Positions 25,701 through 32,231 of a stretch of 64,000 bases of DNA are shown here, in pieces. Position 1 is the first letter of the stretch. The number at the start of each line of letters is the position of its first letter. The stretch spans positions 4,154,001 to 4,218,000 of the forward strand of contig NZ_JAUSQU010000001.1 of the NCBI RefSeq assembly GCF_030811455.1, in the 5' to 3' direction. The notes beneath the pieces were generated by a model. The model had not been told where the DNA came from. It ran no database searches and saw nothing but the letters and a program-made list of their open reading frames with translations. The position numbers were made by a program, and so were the translations under genes. The stretch comes from Streptosporangium lutulentum (GTDB lineage: Bacteria > Actinomycetota > Actinomycetes > Streptosporangiales > Streptosporangiaceae).

Positions 25701-26089
25701 CCGCCGCCGCCGGAGAAGGCCAGGCCGACCGCCGTGGCGGCGGGCGCCACCGTGCCGTCGGGCCGCTCGCGGAGCGTGGTGTCCACGGGCACCCAGCCGT
25801 CCGCCTGACGCACCCGCACCGGGCGGACGTTCTGCTCCAGCACGTAGGTGCCGTCCGGCTTGACGAAGACCTGCCTGGTCTCGCTGCGCAGCGCCTCCAC
25901 CTCGGCGGGCCGCCCGGTCCGGCGGGCACGGACGAGTGCGGGGTCCTCGGCTCGGCCCGCCGTCGCGGTCGGCGATACGACGGCCGGGGCCGGGCTCTGT
26001 GCGGGCGCCGCCGGAGCCGGGCCCGGTGTGGGCGTCACCAGGACCGCGCCCACCAGGGAGACCGCAACAACCCCACGAAGTGCCAGCAT
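22784..26089 (-). CDS. Secreted DNRLRE domain protein with two LamG domains
   Basis: An 1101-residue exported protein. A signal peptide lies at residues 1-28 (LRGVVAVSLVGAVLVTPTPGPAPAA). The region around residues 290-460 is a DNRLRE domain (SFFQMNTGATIHGKQIVKATLRTYE, with a Cys pair). A beta-sandwich stretch follows, and two LamG/concanavalin-like domains end the protein; each has a GHWPLDEG/GHWRLDEE start, an EWTHLAGVYD/EWTHVAGVYD core and a WNATGPL repeat. Such proteins are often encoded just before RHS proteins in Streptosporangiaceae. It may act on the cell surface as an adhesin or as a delivery partner of the RHS protein; that role is inferred. The start is ATG 26089, preceded by AGGGCGTGACGA, a weak site. 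Confidence 0.82.
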   Translation of the reverse strand: MLALRGVVAVSLVGAVLVTPTPGPAPAAPAQSPAPAVVSPTATAGRAEDPALVRARRTGRPAEVEALRSETRQVFVKPDGTYVLEQNVRPVRVRQADGWVPVDTTLRERPDGTVAPAATAVGLAFSGGGGSGNGGAPLARMSRGGKVMELGWPGTLPKPVLNGDTATYPEVMPGVDLKVTADVDGFSHVLVVKSRAAAAGGALAELTFPLSTSGLSLKSDQAGNLEAVDDNGGTIFVAPTPMMWDSEGATSPQAVKEGRAPEARQARMGVELTGGKLRLRPDRKLMTDPKTRFPIYLDPYFSAARGAWTAVWSNWPNSNYLNSSDVARVGHVESQKNRSFFQMNTGATIHGKQIVKATLRTYETWSYSCSARKVEAWATNGISKSTTWNKQPTWVRLLSTVNVAKGWGPSCLPGGVEFDVTSQVVEAAAKKWPNVTIGLRATSETDVYAWKKFKNNPSLVIEYNSLPADPVAADAWSDPGGPCVSGTGRPIISAATPKLWAKLKDVDNSVRGRFEWYNEAGTKTGEYLTALGSTGTAFSATIPQSLYSDGALIRWRVRAEDGKANSAWSPWCEATVDATAPGSEPVVTSPEFAENGWSDGVGLAGSFTFDPNGISDVAAYVYGLDISPKTEVVPGADGTATIRLTPRHDGPNVLSVRSKDRAGQLGPIRTYVFNVNAGSAPRGHWPLDEGQGTAGADAAGTLPATLYGATWTSGKTGSGLRLANAYAQTSGPVVDTGDNFTVTAWARLTGTGATATAVTQEGGRTGAFALQYSKADDRWALTRTGSDADAATTVRALSSAAPRLNEWTHLAGVYDAAARQLSLYVNGKLESSVAFTTQPWNATGPLTIGRGKVNGAATEFFPGDIDEVRAYGRAMFADEVADLVNSAATLVGHWRLDEESGVSAADSSGRATAATLAGGASWTSGWLDGALALDGAGGHAQTAVPAVNTRSGFTVSAWTQLDYLPTGDTAAVAQTGSRAAGFQLGYDKEKGRWALGMAAADTDTAALVRTRSDAIPAPLEWTHVAGVYDPLAGQLRVYVNGQLSTTTVTNHTSTWNATGPLQVGRSKTAGVFTGYWPGTVDDIRVYDGVLKAEQIAQLAAQ

Positions 26090-26316
26090 TCGTCACGCCC
26101 TGTCATGCTGGGCTCCGCGCGGGTGCGACGTCCCGGCGGCTCCACGATCTTCGATTGACGCTGGAATTGTCACCCGGGCAAAGGCATGCGTCTAGATCTT
26201 GTGGAGAATTTCTCCACAATTCATTTTTTTCTGTAAAAAATCACCTAAAGCGGGACATTGAACCTCGGCCGGGAGCGGTGACGCACCCGGATCGACCTGC
26301 TTGACGATCTCGCCCG
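26090..26316 (-). promoter_or_regulatory. Upstream region of the LamG/RHS unit
   Basis: Unlike its surroundings, the part at 26190-26255 is A+T-rich (TTCATTTTTTTCTGTAAAAAA) and includes a 21-bp palindrome (separate entry). It should hold the promoter for the minus-strand LamG-RHS unit, but I see no certain -35/-10 pair. Confidence 0.4.
26199..26219. promoter_or_regulatory. 21-bp perfect palindrome, operator-like
   Basis: TTGTGGAGAA (26199-26208), one central T, and TTCTCCACAA (26210-26219). It lies 110 bp upstream of the LamG gene start. A T-run follows on the plus strand, which would suit an intrinsic terminator, but no plus-strand gene ends before it, so an operator is the better guess. 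Confidence 0.5.
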
Positions 26317-26482
26317 GCGAGGCGTGGCGAATTCGTCCGGTGCGAGACGCGGCGAATTCGTCCGATGCGACGCACGGCAAATCCGTCCGATGCGACGCAC
26401 GGCAAATCCGTCCGGTGCAATGTGTGGCGAATCCGTCCAGCGTGAGGCGCGGCGAATTCGTCCGGTGCGACGCGCGGCGGAT
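26317..26482. repeat. 25-bp tandem repeat array, 6.6 copies
   Basis: Units start at 26317, 26342, 26367, 26392, 26417 and 26442, with a partial unit at 26467-26482. The consensus reads about GCGAGGCGCGGCGAATTCGT then CCGGT. Units 3 and 4 differ at one base; others differ at up to nine. The spacing is exactly 25 bp throughout with no spacers. It lies between hisG's stop and the LamG promoter region. As 25 is not a multiple of three, the array is probably not coding. Confidence 0.9.
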
Positions 26483-26525
26483 GAGAAGCCGGCTCGGCCG
26501 CGACGGGAGAGGCCCGGGGCGCCGC

Positions 26526-27371
26526 TCAGATGCGGCACGCGAAGATGGCGGTGACCAGGATGGCCTTGGCGCCGATCTCCCAGAGCTGGTCCATCACCTG
26601 CTGGTGTCCCTTGCGCGGCACCATGGCGCGGACCGCGACCCAGCCCTCCCGGTGCAGCGGGGAGACCGTGGGACCCTCCATGCCGGGGGTGAGGGCGATG
26701 GCCTCCTCGATCCGCTCGGCCCGGATGTCGTAGTCCATCATCACGTAGTCACGGGCCATCAGCACGCCCTGGAGGCGGCGCACGAGCTGCTGGAGGCCAT
26801 GGGTCTCCACGCCGCCGATCCGCTTGATCAGCACGCCCTCGGAGTGGGCGATCGGCTCGCCGAACACCTCGAGGCCGATGTTGCGCAGCGTGGTGCCGGT
26901 CTCCACGACATCGGCCACGGCGTCGGCCACGCCCAGTCGGATGGCGGTCTCGACCGCACCGTCCAGCTTGATCACCCGAGCCTCGACGTCCTGCTCGGCG
27001 AGATACGCCTCCAGCAGGCCCGCGTAGGAGGTCGCGATGCGCTTGCCCTTGAGGTCGGCGACGGAGACGAACTCGCCGGGGTTGGCGGCGAAGCGGAAGG
27101 TGGACCTGCCGAAGCCGAGCGGGAAGAGCTCCTCGACCTGCGCCCCGGAGTCGTGGAGCATGTCACGGCCGGTGATCCCGGCGTCCAGGGTGCCCTCGCC
27201 GACATAGACGGCGATGTCCTTGGGACGCAGGAAGAACAGCTCGCAGGAGTTCTCGGGGTCGACGACCACGAGCTCCTTGGTGTCCTTGCGCGCGCGGTAT
27301 CCGGCTTCCTTCAGTATCGTCTGGGCGGCCTCGGTGAGGGCGCCCTTGTTCGGGACGGCAAGACGCAGCAT
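26526..27371 (-). CDS. hisG: ATP phosphoribosyltransferase
   Basis: A 281-residue long-form HisG, the first enzyme of histidine synthesis (ATP + PRPP to phosphoribosyl-ATP), cytosolic. The start MLRLAVPNKGAL is typical. The PRPP-binding loop region is ADAVADVVETGTTLRNIGL, and a C-terminal ACT-like regulatory domain for histidine feedback follows (GMEGPTVSPLHREGWVAVRAMV). ATG 27371 is chosen over an upstream in-frame start because it begins the conserved N-terminus and GGAACC precedes it. It lies 55 bp downstream of hisE and is probably cotranscribed; the other his genes are not here. Confidence 0.95.
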   Translation of the reverse strand: MLRLAVPNKGALTEAAQTILKEAGYRARKDTKELVVVDPENSCELFFLRPKDIAVYVGEGTLDAGITGRDMLHDSGAQVEELFPLGFGRSTFRFAANPGEFVSVADLKGKRIATSYAGLLEAYLAEQDVEARVIKLDGAVETAIRLGVADAVADVVETGTTLRNIGLEVFGEPIAHSEGVLIKRIGGVETHGLQQLVRRLQGVLMARDYVMMDYDIRAERIEEAIALTPGMEGPTVSPLHREGWVAVRAMVPRKGHQQVMDQLWEIGAKAILVTAIFACRI

Positions 27372-27426
27372 GGCGGGTTCCTTACGTATGGAGTGGTCTA
27401 CGAGGCCGTGAGCCGGGCGCACCGGT

Positions 27427-27690
27427 TCACAGATGCTTGTAGACCTCGTCCAGCCCGATCCCCTTAGCGATCATGAGAACCTGCACGTGGTAGAGGAGCT
27501 GGGAGATCTCCTCCGCGGCCCGGTCGTTCGACTCGTGCTCGGCCGCCATCCAGCTCTCGGCGGCCTCCTCCACGACCTTCTTGCCGATGGCATGGACACC
27601 CGCGTCCAGCGCCGCCACGGTGCCCGAGCCCTCGGGCCGGGTGCGCGCCTTGTCTGCCAGCTCGGTGTACAGCTCTTCGAAGGTCTTCAT
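27427..27690 (-). CDS. hisE: Phosphoribosyl-ATP pyrophosphohydrolase
   Basis: An 87-residue all-helical MazG-like enzyme catalysing the second step of histidine synthesis, the removal of pyrophosphate from phosphoribosyl-ATP. The conserved block [18 protein letters not shown] (residues about 38-55) and the late [18 protein letters not shown] carry the acidic metal ligands. ATG 27690 ([11 protein letters not shown]) fits the family start; an in-frame start 15 nt upstream is possible. It lies directly upstream of hisG. Confidence 0.93.
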   Translation of the reverse strand: MKTFEELYTELADKARTRPEGSGTVAALDAGVHAIGKKVVEEAAESWMAAEHESNDRAAEEISQLLYHVQVLMIAKGIGLDEVYKHL

Positions 27691-28037
27691 GGTCTCTCTC
27701 GCCATCGTCGGATGTGCTCGTCAAGCGTATCCGCCCATCGGCCTTCGCGTGCGGTCGTCCACACCGTGGGACACGAAACGGTCACACGAAAAATCACTCG
27801 GTCCGATCTCCGCCCCGGAGTGGGCATCGGGAAGATCCACCGCTTTGGGCACGGGCTTCTGCGAGTCAACGCGGATTTGACTGGAATGTGTCAGGAAGCG
27901 ATGACCCCTTGATGGCGGATCTCACCTTAAAGCTCATCTGAGCTGGGTGAACGAAAGAATACCTCTTTACATGCCCATGACTATGACTGTACGTTGTCGA
28001 GGAATCACTCTGTGTTTCCAAGTAACGGAGGTGAGGC
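27691..28037. other. Intergenic region between hisE and the small-protein/DUF1036 pair
   Basis: About 350 bp. It should hold the promoter of hisE-hisG (left part) and of the plus-strand pair (right part). Right of 27900 it turns A+T-richer; TTTACA near 27964 and TGTACG near 27986 are 16 bp apart and could be a promoter. AACGGAGGTGAGG at about 28023-28035 is a strong ribosome binding site for the next gene. No further gene is supported. Confidence 0.5.
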
Positions 28038-28292
28038 ATGCCGGACAGCGGCACCGAACAGAAACCCGCCCCGACGGCGGCGTTCGGGAGCGAGGTATCC
28101 ACGGGTGCGGCCGCCACGGCCGCCGCGGGCGGTACGGGCGAGACGAACGAACGGCCGACCACGGCCGGTCGGACGACCACCGAAGCCGGGGCCAGGGCCG
28201 AGGCCGGGGCCGGGGTCACCGGCCACGAACCGCCCAGGAGCGATCAGGATCTCGACACCAGCCCACTCAGCCTGCGGTTCGGGGAGGAGTAG
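28038..28292 (+). CDS. Small Ala/Thr/Gly-rich protein coupled to DUF1036 gene
   Basis: An 84-residue protein of low complexity (runs such as TGAAATAAAGGTGET and EAGARAEAGAGVTG), predicted disordered, ending DTSPLSLRFGEE. I do not recognise a family. It has a very strong ribosome binding site (GGAGGTGAGG) 3-7 nt before ATG 28038, and its stop is only 3 nt from the DUF1036 start, so the two are almost surely translated together. The short, less biased C-terminus after a disordered leader is reminiscent of a peptide precursor, but no modifying enzyme is recognised beside it. A DUF1036-dependent partner is the simplest guess. Confidence 0.55.
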   Translation: MPDSGTEQKPAPTAAFGSEVSTGAAATAAAGGTGETNERPTTAGRTTTEAGARAEAGAGVTGHEPPRSDQDLDTSPLSLRFGEE

Positions 28293-28295
28293 ACC

Positions 28296-28634
28296 ATGAG
28301 GCTGCACTTCCGCAACCGCTACACCCACACGCTGTGGGTCGCGACCATGTCCTACGACCCCGGCGGCTGCGGCGGTCACGGCGACTGGCGCTGCCGAGGC
28401 TGGTGGGGCATCAATCCGGGTGGAGAGGCATACGTGCTCGACACCGGCAACCGGTACGCCGCGTTCTACGCCGAAGCCAGTAACGGAGTCATCTGGACCG
28501 GGAGCTACGGCCCGATACCCGTCACCCAGGCCGCCTTCGACCACTGCCTCGACGCCCCCGGGCAGAGACGCGTCGGCGCACACCTGGTCGACCTGAACAA
28601 CTACGCCAACTACTACGTGAACCTCGTCGCCTGA
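28296..28634 (+). CDS. DUF1036 domain protein
   Basis: A 112-residue protein that is nearly all DUF1036: LHFRNRYTHTLWVATMSYDPGGCGGHG, then RGWWGINPGGEAYVL, NRYAAFYAEASNG and the end CLDAPGQRRVGAHLVDLN. Function of this domain is unknown; it looks like a small beta-sandwich with conserved Trp, Asn and Cys residues. There is no signal peptide. It starts 3 nt after the small Ala-rich protein and converges with a methyltransferase gene. Confidence 0.75.
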   Translation: MRLHFRNRYTHTLWVATMSYDPGGCGGHGDWRCRGWWGINPGGEAYVLDTGNRYAAFYAEASNGVIWTGSYGPIPVTQAAFDHCLDAPGQRRVGAHLVDLNNYANYYVNLVA

Positions 28635-28738
28635 CGAGGAGTCCCCCGCGGCACTCGCGCCGCCACAGCCCTGGCGATCCTTGGTTGCCGGCGACCAGGG
28701 GTCGTCAGTCTCGATCCTCGGACATGAGCCCGGGGTCG

Positions 28739-29497
28739 TCAGACCGGCTTACGGGCCTCGATGAGAAATCGCGTCGTATGGACGACGAAAGGACCCTCGG
28801 CCTGGATCCGGTCGTGAAGGGTCCTGAGTTCGAGGCGATACCGGTCGACGGTGAACCCGGGGACGATCCAGATCACCTTCCGCAGGAAATAGATCACAGC
28901 GCCGACGTCGTGGAACACGGCGCGCAAAGACTCCAGCCGAAGGTCGATCACCTCGAGACCGGCGGCCTTCGCCTCCGCCCTGGCACGTTCGGGGTCTCGG
29001 CCCGAGCCGGGCGGCTGCGGCCCCAGAAAGAACTCCGTCAGCTCTCCGACGCTCGCCGGGCCGACCTGCTGGGAGAAATACGCTCCCCCCGGCTGCAGCA
29101 CCCGGGCGATCTCCTTCCACCAGGTGGTCACCGGGTGGCGGCTGATCACCAGATCGAAGACGCCGTCGCCGAACGGAAGCCTCGGCTCGTCGTCGTCGGC
29201 GACGACCACGACCCCGCGCGGGCGCAGCCGGGCGGTGGCGAGCGCGATGTTCGGTGGCCACGACTCCGTGGCGACCGTCAAGGCGGGAAGCCGCGGAAGA
29301 CCGGCGAGCAGTTCCCCGCCCCCGGTCTGGATGTCGAGCGCCGCGAGGGCGTGCGCCATCCGCTCACCGACGAGCCGTGAGTAACCCCACGACGGACGCT
29401 CCTCCGTCGCCCGGCCGTCCAGCCAGGAGAAATCCCAGCCTTCGACCGATACGGACTCGGCCTCGGCGACCAGTTCCTCGAACGTTCGCGTTTCCAT
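28739..29497 (-). CDS. Class I SAM-dependent methyltransferase
   Basis: A 252-residue cytosolic protein. The fold is visible in IQTGGGELLAGLP (motif I with GGGELL), the acidic strand VVVADDDEPRLPFGDGVFDLVISRHPVTTWWKEIARVLQPGG (motifs II-III) and a C-terminal WIVPGFTVDRYRLELRTLHDRI. It resembles small-molecule methyltransferases of the UbiE type. The substrate is unknown. ATG 29497 is chosen because the conserved METRTFEELVAEAE starts there. It converges with the DUF1036 gene. Confidence 0.75.
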   Translation of the reverse strand: METRTFEELVAEAESVSVEGWDFSWLDGRATEERPSWGYSRLVGERMAHALAALDIQTGGGELLAGLPRLPALTVATESWPPNIALATARLRPRGVVVVADDDEPRLPFGDGVFDLVISRHPVTTWWKEIARVLQPGGAYFSQQVGPASVGELTEFFLGPQPPGSGRDPERARAEAKAAGLEVIDLRLESLRAVFHDVGAVIYFLRKVIWIVPGFTVDRYRLELRTLHDRIQAEGPFVVHTTRFLIEARKPV

Positions 29498-29690
29498 GAT
29501 CAGAGGCTGGCAGTCTCCTCGCCTGCCGTCCAACGATTTTCTCCTCGCGCCCGGCCGCCCTCGGGGACGAGCCCGGCCTCCGGGCCCCGCGATCGGCCCG
29601 TGGGAGAGGAGCGTTCACCCGTGGCCGAATCCCGAGCACCGGTCCGGGACGGGGAGCCCTCACCTGCGACCGGCCCCCGGACCTCGAACC
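29498..29690. other. Gap upstream of the methyltransferase gene
   Basis: About 190 bp, GC-rich, with no gene supported. It should contain the methyltransferase promoter, but I see no clear boxes. Confidence 0.35.
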
Positions 29691-29732
29691 CGTCGTTTTC
29701 TCCTGGGAGGCGCCTCCCAGGAGAAAACGACG
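29691..29732. terminator. 42-bp perfect palindrome
   Basis: A perfect inverted repeat with no loop, centred between 29711 and 29712; the left arm reads CGTCGTTTTCTCCTGGGAGG plus C. It stands 23 bp beyond the helicase terminator stem. Paired A/T tracts near each end (TTTT...AAAA) give an intrinsic terminator on either strand, so it is probably a second, bidirectional terminator. Confidence 0.65.
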
Positions 29733-29733
29733 A

Positions 29734-29765
29734 GGGGCCGGCGCGGCAGTCGCCGCGCCGGCCCC
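29734..29765 (-). terminator. Helicase gene terminator hairpin
   Basis: GGGGCCGGCGCGGC (29734-29747), loop AGTC, and the exact reverse complement at 29752-29765. It begins 22 bp after the DEAD-box helicase stop codon. Confidence 0.75.
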
Positions 29766-29787
29766 TCAGGGTCGCTTCAGGAAATGA

Positions 29788-31506
29788 TCAGTGACCGTAG
29801 TGTCCGCCGCGCGGGGCGCCGCCGCGGTTGTCCGGACGGCCCTCGGCACGGAACTCGCCGCCGCGGCCTCCGCCACTCGGCCGGTCGGCGCGGAACGGCT
29901 GACGGTCGCCCGCCGGACGCTCCGAACGGTAGCCACCGCCGGTGGGACGGTCGGAGCGGTAGCCGCCACCGCTCGGCCGGTCGGCGCGGAACGGCTGACG
30001 GTCGCCCGCCGGACGGTCCGAACGGTAGCCGCCGCCGGTGGGACGGTCGCCCGCCGGACGGTCGGAGCGGTAGCCGCCACCGGCGGGACGGTCGGAGCGG
30101 TAGCCCTCGCCACCCCCGCGGTTGTCGTCGGCGGAACGCTCACGAGGCTGGTAGCCCTCGCCACCACCGTGACCGGGACGGTCACGGAACCGGCGCGGGC
30201 CACGGCCGCCACCGCCGCCGAAGCCCTCGCGGCGCTGACGCTGCTTGGTCGCCGGAGCCGAGGGCTCCCAGACCGGGATCGGCTCGCCGCTGGGACGGCG
30301 CGCACCGGCGGTCTCCTCCAGGCGCGGGTGGCCCGGGGTCGCCTTGAGGCGGAACGGCTTGATGCCGGCGCGACGGGTCATCGCATCGGTGGAGCGACGC
30401 TCGTTGGGAAGCACCAGCGTCATGACGGTGCCCTTCTCACCCGCCCGAGCGGTACGGCCACCACGGTGCAGGTAGCTCTTGTGGTCCTGCGGCGGGTCGA
30501 CGTGCAGCACGAGGCTGATGTTGTCGACGTGGATGCCGCGGGCCGCGACGTCGGTGCAGACCAGAACGTTGATCGCACCTTCCTTGAACTCGGCCAGGAT
30601 GCGGGTGCGCTGGTTCTGGCGCTTGCCGCCGTGCAGGCCGCCGGCCTTGATGCCGACCTGGGCGAGCTGCTTGCAGAGGCGGTCGACGCCGTGCTGGGTG
30701 CGCACGAAAATGATCGTCCGGCCCTCGCGGTTGGCGATCTCGGCGGTCACCGGGAACTTGTCGTCGCGGTGCACCTCGAGCAGGTGGTGCTCCATGGTGT
30801 CCACCGACGACGTCGCCGGGGACATCGAGTGGGTCACCGGGTTGGTGAGGAAGCGCCGGACGAGCTTGTCGACGTCACCGTCGAGGGTGGCCGAGAACAG
30901 CAGGCGCTGGCTGTCGGACGGGGTCTGCTGGAGGATCGCGCTGACGACCGGGAAGAATCCGAGGTCGCACATGTGGTCGGCCTCGTCCAGGACGGTCACC
31001 CGGACCTCGTCCAGCGTGCACTCGCCCTGCTGGATCAGGTCGGTGAGGCGGCCCGGCGTGGCCACGACGACCTCGACGCCACGACGCAGGGCCTCGATCT
31101 GGCGGCCCATGGACATGCCGCCGACGACGGTCTTCATCCGCAGGGACAGACCGCGGCCGAGGGGCTCGAGCGCGTCGGTGACCTGCATGGCCAGCTCGCG
31201 GGTCGGCACCAGGATGATGGCCAGCGGGTGCCCCGGGCGGGCCTTGGAGCCGGAGATGCGGGTCATCATGGGCAGGCCGAAGGCCAGCGTCTTGCCGGAA
31301 CCGGTCTGGCCGCGGCCGAGGACGTCGCTTCCAGCGAGGATGTCGGGGATCGTGGCCCGCTGGATGGGGAAGGGACTGTCGATGCCCTGGCGGGAAAGCC
31401 CGGTCACCAGAGGCTTCGGCAGGCCGAGGAGCGTGAACTCCGACGGACCGGCGGGGATCTCGGAGATCTCGGTGATTTCGGGCAGGGCAGCGTCAAGCAT
31501 GGTCAC
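29788..31506 (-). CDS. DEAD-box RNA helicase with repetitive Arg/Gly tail
   Basis: A 572-residue cytosolic RNA helicase. Motifs in order: Q-motif (FPIQRATIPDIL), GQTGSGKT (I), PTRELAMQV (Ia), TPGRLTDL (Ib), VLDEADHM (II), SAT (III), TDVAARGIHVDN (V) and HRGGRTARAG (VI). After about residue 400 the tail is disordered and repeats GGGYRSDRPAGDRQPF-like units, ending in RGG motifs, typical of RNA-binding tails. It probably helps ribosome assembly or RNA decay, especially in the cold. ATG 31506 is preceded by a structured leader of 100 nt or more (separate entry). It follows the suf operon terminator but is on the same strand. Confidence 0.92.
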   Translation of the reverse strand: MTMLDAALPEITEISEIPAGPSEFTLLGLPKPLVTGLSRQGIDSPFPIQRATIPDILAGSDVLGRGQTGSGKTLAFGLPMMTRISGSKARPGHPLAIILVPTRELAMQVTDALEPLGRGLSLRMKTVVGGMSMGRQIEALRRGVEVVVATPGRLTDLIQQGECTLDEVRVTVLDEADHMCDLGFFPVVSAILQQTPSDSQRLLFSATLDGDVDKLVRRFLTNPVTHSMSPATSSVDTMEHHLLEVHRDDKFPVTAEIANREGRTIIFVRTQHGVDRLCKQLAQVGIKAGGLHGGKRQNQRTRILAEFKEGAINVLVCTDVAARGIHVDNISLVLHVDPPQDHKSYLHRGGRTARAGEKGTVMTLVLPNERRSTDAMTRRAGIKPFRLKATPGHPRLEETAGARRPSGEPIPVWEPSAPATKQRQRREGFGGGGGRGPRRFRDRPGHGGGEGYQPRERSADDNRGGGEGYRSDRPAGGGYRSDRPAGDRPTGGGYRSDRPAGDRQPFRADRPSGGGYRSDRPTGGGYRSERPAGDRQPFRADRPSGGGRGGEFRAEGRPDNRGGAPRGGHYGH

Positions 31507-31700
31507 GAAGACTCGTGCCTTTCGATAGAAGTACGGGGCACGTCACTTCTGCGAAAGGACGAGCCTGGAACGTGTGGCCTGAGGCCACACTTGATCAACA
31601 CCCACTTGGGGGCGGTAGTGCGGTGCAAGTCGAGGCGCACCGCACGGGGCGGGTCTAGCTTACCCGCACGCAGTCAAACCACGATCAAGCATACCCGGCG
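31507..31700 (-). promoter_or_regulatory. Structured leader of the DEAD-box helicase gene
   Basis: Two perfect stems lie upstream of the start: GTGCGGTGC/GCACCGCAC (31618-31626 with 31637-31645, 10-nt loop) and GTGTGGCC-TGA-GGCCACAC (31572-31590). A third weaker one is GCGGGT...ACCCGC at about 31649-31667. TTGACT (complement of about 31672-31677) is a possible -35. Long structured leaders are common in cold-induced helicase genes; autoregulation is inferred. Confidence 0.45.
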
Positions 31701-31818
31701 TTCGCAGTGCCAGGTTCGGTCGGGGCGTCCACGATGAGGTGGACGCTTGTCCGTCGAGTGGAGTCAACACTCCGTGCCGGGCTTTTCTTCCCGGCAGGGG
31801 GAATCCTCTCACATAATT

Positions 31819-31854
31819 CGCTACGGCTCGCACCCGAGAGCGCGAGCCGTAGCG
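31819..31854 (-). terminator. SUF operon terminator
   Basis: A perfect 13-bp stem: CGCTACGGCTCGC (31819-31831), a 10-nt loop, and GCGAGCCGTAGCG (31842-31854). It begins 11 bp after the last gene of the operon (sufT-like), and the minus-strand sequence after it (AATTATGTGAGAGG) is A+T-richer. Confidence 0.8.
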
Positions 31855-31865
31855 GGAAGTGCGAC

Positions 31866-32231
31866 TCAGACGTTGAATCCGAGCATGCGGAGCTGCTCGC
31901 GACCCTCATCGGTGATCTTGTCCGGGCCCCACGGCGGAAGCCAGACCCAGTTGATCTTCACATCGGAGACCATGCCGTCCAGGGCCGTGTGCGCCTGGTC
32001 CTCGATGACGTCGGTCAGCGGGCAGGCCGCGCTGGTCAGCGTCATGTCGATGGTGGCGATCGGCGGGGTTCCGGGCTCGGCGGCGTCGAGGTTGACCCCG
32101 TAGATCAGACCCAGGTCGACCACGTTGATGCCCAGCTCGGGGTCCACGACGTCCTTGAGGGCCTCCATGATCTCGTCAAGGGAGGTGTCCCCGTCATACG
32201 CCGTCGTCGGCGTCTCAACAGCCTTGCTCAT
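31866..32231 (-). CDS. sufT: SufT-like Fe-S assembly factor (DUF59)
   Basis: A 121-residue MIP18/DUF59 protein. The motif DPELGINVVDLGLIYGV and the conserved Cys in TSAACPLTD mark the family, which helps mature Fe-S proteins. It is the last gene of the suf operon, overlapping sufU by 4 nt (ATGA), as in Rv1466. A C-terminal WLPPWGPDKITDEGREQLRMLGF is typical of this group. Confidence 0.9.
   Translation of the reverse strand: MSKAVETPTTAYDGDTSLDEIMEALKDVVDPELGINVVDLGLIYGVNLDAAEPGTPPIATIDMTLTSAACPLTDVIEDQAHTALDGMVSDVKINWVWLPPWGPDKITDEGREQLRMLGFNV

Noticed and set aside
22175-26158. A 1327-codon plus-strand frame opposite the LamG gene
   Set aside because: Same kind of GC-driven shadow; the minus strand encodes recognisable DNRLRE and LamG domains with a signal peptide.
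26317-26482. 25-bp repeats as a CRISPR array
   Set aside because: Units are directly adjacent without spacers, and there are no cas genes.
26245-26538. A 97-codon minus-strand frame across the 25-bp repeats
   Set aside because: The period is not a multiple of three, all frames are open by composition, and no ribosome site is present.
28038-28292. The small Ala-rich protein as a graspetide or other RiPP precursor
   Set aside because: The SPLSLRFGEE end is only faintly like such leaders, and no ATP-grasp, radical-SAM or lanthipeptide enzyme lies nearby.
27947-28483. A 178-codon plus-strand frame overlapping the small protein and DUF1036 genes
   Set aside because: It overlaps two better-supported genes in another frame and turns into Arg/Gly/His-rich low-complexity sequence.
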